A stretch of DNA of 16,311 bases, taken from a bacterium. Lineage in GTDB: Bacteria; Bacillota_I; Bacilli_A; RF39; UBA660. The position numbers and the translations under genes were made by a program. The notes beneath the pieces are model-generated. The model saw nothing but the letters and a program-made list of their open reading frames with translations, searched no databases and was not told where the DNA came from. Positions 14,065-16,311 of this stretch are shown here, piece after piece. The DNA lies in contig JAQXIG010000070.1 in the NCBI GenBank assembly GCA_029007685.1, positions 1 through 16,311 of the forward strand, written 5' to 3'. Position 1 is the stretch's first letter. Every line of letters starts with the position of its first letter.

Positions 14065-14948
14065 AAAGTGGTTTTGTAAGTATTATTGGAAGACCAAATG
14101 TTGGAAAAAGTACGCTACTAAACTCAATATTAGAAACAAAATTAGCCATAACCTCCAATAAGGCAGGAACAACTAGAAATATCATCCAAGGCGTATATGA
14201 AGATGAAGATTCACAAATTGTATTTGTAGATACCCCTGGTATTCATAAACCTACCAATAAATTAGGAAGTATTTTAAATAAAAAGGCCTATACCAGTAAT
14301 GAAAACGTAGATTTGATTTTATTCTTAGTAGATGTAGAAGCTGGAATTGGAAAAGGTGATTTATTTGTTTTAAATCGGATGAAAGAAGAAAAAATTCCTA
14401 TCATATTAGTCTTAAATAAAGTAGATAAAATAAATAAAGATAGATTGTTAGAAATGATTATGGAATATAAAGATCTTCATGATTTTGCAGAAATTTTTCC
14501 AATATCTGCCTTGAAAAATGATAATGTAAACCAATTGATAAAAACCATTAAAAACTACTTGTTAACAGAAGGTAAAATTTTTGAAGATGATACTTTTACA
14601 AATATATCAACGAACTTTTATATAAGTGAAATTATTCGAGAAAAAGTACTTCGTAAAACCAAGCAAGAAGTGCCACATTCTGTAACTTGTTTAGTCGAAA
14701 AAAAAATAGAAGAACAAGATAAAGTCATCATTCAAGCTACAATCATAGTCGATCGCGAATCCATTAAAAAAATTATTGTTGGTAAAAATGCCAGTATGTT
14801 AAAAAGTATTGGCATTGATGCTAGAATAGATTTAGAAGGATACTTTAATAAAAAAGTATACTTAGAATTATTTGTCAAAGTAATTAAAAAATGGCGTGAA
14901 AAAGAAAAATATTTGAAAGAGTTAGGATTAGATAATTTAGAAGGATAA
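14061..14948 (+). CDS. era: GTPase Era
   Basis: Essential membrane-associated GTPase that binds the 3' end of 16S rRNA and checks 30S assembly. The GTPase domain shows G1 GRPNVGKST (10-18), switch I with GTTRN (36-40), G3 DTPG (57-60), G4 NKVD (119-122) and G5 SAL (149-151). The C-terminal KH domain spans about 205-285. Length 295 is normal. The KH loop reads GKNA (241-244) where the family has GxxG, so the last Gly is Ala. The start overlaps cdd by four bases; GCGAGGAGG just upstream acts as the ribosome binding site. Its neighbours cdd, ybeY and recO are the classical set. Confidence 0.97.
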   Translation: MKSGFVSIIGRPNVGKSTLLNSILETKLAITSNKAGTTRNIIQGVYEDEDSQIVFVDTPGIHKPTNKLGSILNKKAYTSNENVDLILFLVDVEAGIGKGDLFVLNRMKEEKIPIILVLNKVDKINKDRLLEMIMEYKDLHDFAEIFPISALKNDNVNQLIKTIKNYLLTEGKIFEDDTFTNISTNFYISEIIREKVLRKTKQEVPHSVTCLVEKKIEEQDKVIIQATIIVDRESIKKIIVGKNASMLKSIGIDARIDLEGYFNKKVYLELFVKVIKKWREKEKYLKELGLDNLEG

Positions 14949-15011
14949 AAAATATTCTAAGAAGCCGTATAAAAATAATAAAAAGGTATCACTATTAAAA
15001 TAGGTGAGAAA

Positions 15012-15137
15012 ATGGAATTTTTATTATGGAATTTATTTAAAGAAACAGGCGATGTCAAATATTTCAATTTATTAGGAAAAATAGAAAGAAGTAAAAAATA
15101 TGGAAATCTTAAAAGTAGAAGGAATCGTAATAGGTGA
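15012..15137 (+). CDS. yqzL: YqzL-family small protein, 41 residues
   Basis: A tiny protein between era and recO, exactly where Bacillus has yqzL. Residues 5-13 (LWNLFKETGDV) match the family's W-N-x-F-x-x-T-G-N/D hallmark, followed by a short helix (YFNLLGKIE). The acidic C-terminal half of the Bacillus protein is replaced by a basic tail (GNLKSRRNRNR). The function is unknown. AGGTGAG lies four to ten bases before the ATG. The gene runs 38 bases into recO in another frame, so the basic tail is read from DNA that also encodes the RecO start. Confidence 0.75.
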   Translation: MEFLLWNLFKETGDVKYFNLLGKIERSKKYGNLKSRRNRNR

Positions 15138-15837
15138 TACCAACTATAGTGAATCCAGTAAAATACTGAAAATTTTAACCCAAGAAAAAGGGATAATTAG
15201 TGCGATGTCTAAAGGCTGTCGAAATTTAAAAAGTAAACTTCGTGGAGTCAGTGCTCCCTTCAGTTATGGGACATTTCATCTATATTATAAATCAGAAGGA
15301 ATTTCTATTTTAGTAGGGGTAGATATTAAAAATTCCTTTCACAATATTATGACCGATATTGAAAAAATTAGTTACGCCACTTATTTGTTAGATTTAACAG
15401 AGCAAGTTCACAAAAATAGTAACGAAGGAACCATATTTTCTTTATTGATTTCAACCTTAGAAAAAATAGAAGAAGGTTATGATATCAGTATCCTAACTAG
15501 CATTTTAGAATTGAAATTACTTAATTTTTTAGGAATTAGACCAGTAATTGATGGTTGTAGTATTTGCGGAAATGATAAAAAAATAGTAACCATAGATCCC
15601 ACAAATGGTGGGTACATATGTCAAGAATGCTATCATAATCAAAAAATTTATAATGCTAAAACAATTCAATTAATTAGGATGTTTTATTATGTAGATATAT
15701 CGAAAATCACCAAGTTAGAAGTAAAATCAGAGATAAAACAAGAAATTAATGAATTTATCGAAGAATATTATGATCGTTATTCTGGCCTATATTTAAAAAG
15801 TAAATCATTCTTAAAAAATTTAAGTAAAATAGGATAG
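15100..15837 (+). CDS. recO: DNA repair protein RecO
   Basis: RecFOR-pathway mediator that loads RecA onto SSB-coated single-stranded DNA for gap repair and anneals complementary strands. The N-terminal OB fold (about residues 1-80) shows MEILKVEGIVIGDTNYSESSKIL and the MSKGCRNLKSKLRGV block. A helical C-terminal domain follows, with a zinc-binding loop of Cys153, Cys156, Cys174 and Cys177 (DGCSICG ... YICQEC), common in Bacillota. Length 245 is normal. The start lies inside yqzL, and the GAAAGAAGTAAAA upstream is a weak ribosome binding site, so coupling to yqzL is likely. It closes the era group and is ten bases before the next gene. Confidence 0.95.
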   Translation: MEILKVEGIVIGDTNYSESSKILKILTQEKGIISAMSKGCRNLKSKLRGVSAPFSYGTFHLYYKSEGISILVGVDIKNSFHNIMTDIEKISYATYLLDLTEQVHKNSNEGTIFSLLISTLEKIEEGYDISILTSILELKLLNFLGIRPVIDGCSICGNDKKIVTIDPTNGGYICQECYHNQKIYNAKTIQLIRMFYYVDISKITKLEVKSEIKQEINEFIEEYYDRYSGLYLKSKSFLKNLSKIG

Positions 15838-15847
15838 AGGTATTAAA

Positions 15848-16311
15848 ATGAAAAAATGGAAGATATATACATTAACATCAAGCATTGTACTTGGGATACT
15901 TTTAATAGTATTTGCTGCGAAAGGGATCTTCCCATTTGGATCCAATTCGCTAATATGGGGAGATATGCATGATCAAGTGACCGCTTTTTACTATCACTTT
16001 TACGATAGTTTCTATGGAAGTAACTCATTATTAGTCAACTTTTCAACAAGTAGTAGCATTAATTTTATTGGAATACTAGCTTATTATATCTTAAGTCCCT
16101 TTAGTTTTATAATACTATTGTTTCCACGAGATCAAATCTATTTAATGGTATCCATTATTGTAGCATTAAAAATTCTAACAGCCAGTCTGACATGCTTATA
16201 TTTTATTCGAACATATTTTAAGAATTTACCAGCTATTTTATCTATCCTATTAGCAATCATTTATGCCTTTTCCGGATATGGCTTAATTATGTATCAAATT
16301 ACCCCTTGGAT
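15848..16311 (+). CDS. YfhO-family membrane protein, 5' part
   Basis: The first 154 codons of a large polytopic membrane protein that runs off the window, with no stop in frame. YfhO-family proteins are GT-C-like and have been linked to glycosylation of cell-surface polymers such as lipoteichoic acid; the partial gene does not settle its job. Visible features are a first membrane helix (about residues 7-25), then GIFPFGSNSLIWGDMHDQVTAFYYHF, the family's extracytoplasmic loop with the paired acidic and aromatic residues. Three further hydrophobic segments follow (about 70-92, 97-120, 127-150), ending in the FSGYG motif region. The ATG at 15848 has GAGGT ten bases upstream, overlapping the recO stop. 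It is probably co-transcribed with recO. Confidence 0.8.
   Translation, partial: MKKWKIYTLTSSIVLGILLIVFAAKGIFPFGSNSLIWGDMHDQVTAFYYHFYDSFYGSNSLLVNFSTSSSINFIGILAYYILSPFSFIILLFPRDQIYLMVSIIVALKILTASLTCLYFIRTYFKNLPAILSILLAIIYAFSGYGLIMYQITPW

Noticed and set aside
1..16311. CRISPR array, tRNA or rRNA genes, insertion sequences
   Set aside because: I saw no regularly spaced repeats, no cloverleaf or CCA ends, and no transposase motifs or paired terminal repeats anywhere in the window.

Overview
This is a strongly AT-rich, gene-dense stretch from a low-GC Bacillota (Firmicutes) chromosome. TGA is used as a stop (the C39 transporter, yqfC, cdd and yqzL all end in it) and Trp is TGG, so this is the standard bacterial code and not the Mycoplasma one. 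A Phe T-box in front of pheST, the rpsU-yqeY and yqfC-yqfD...ybeY-cdd-era-yqzL-recO order, and strong AGGAGG ribosome binding sites all fit Bacilli or a related lineage. YqfC and YqfD are sporulation proteins, so the lineage forms endospores or did so recently. I cannot name the genus.

Layout. Positions 1-424 hold no convincing gene. Positions 487-1344 carry one unrecognised 285-residue soluble protein with its own promoter and terminator. frr (1610-2152) follows with its own promoter. At 2167-2427 a sigma-A promoter and a T-box riboswitch with a TTC (Phe) specifier lead an operon of an alpha/beta hydrolase, pheS and pheT, closed by a terminator at 6546-6576.

Positions 6623-9595 form a compact bacteriocin-type locus. 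It holds a peptidase-containing (C39) ABC exporter, a short single-span membrane protein overlapping its end, two small double-glycine leader peptides (46 and 55 residues), and a 53-residue membrane protein translationally coupled to the second peptide. The exporter should cut each leader after Gly-Gly and export the mature peptide. The last protein is the best immunity candidate. This is the most novel part of the window.

Positions 9821-10249 hold an orphan 121-residue protein with a near-consensus promoter that fixes its GTG start. rpsU (bS21) and yqeY follow, up to a strong terminator at 11118-11149. The rest is one tightly packed, same-strand run: yqfC, yqfD, a VanZ-family membrane protein, ybeY, cdd, era, yqzL, recO and the start of a YfhO-family membrane protein that runs off the window. 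Compared with the Bacillus order, phoH, pgpH and dgkA are absent, and the VanZ gene sits between yqfD and ybeY.
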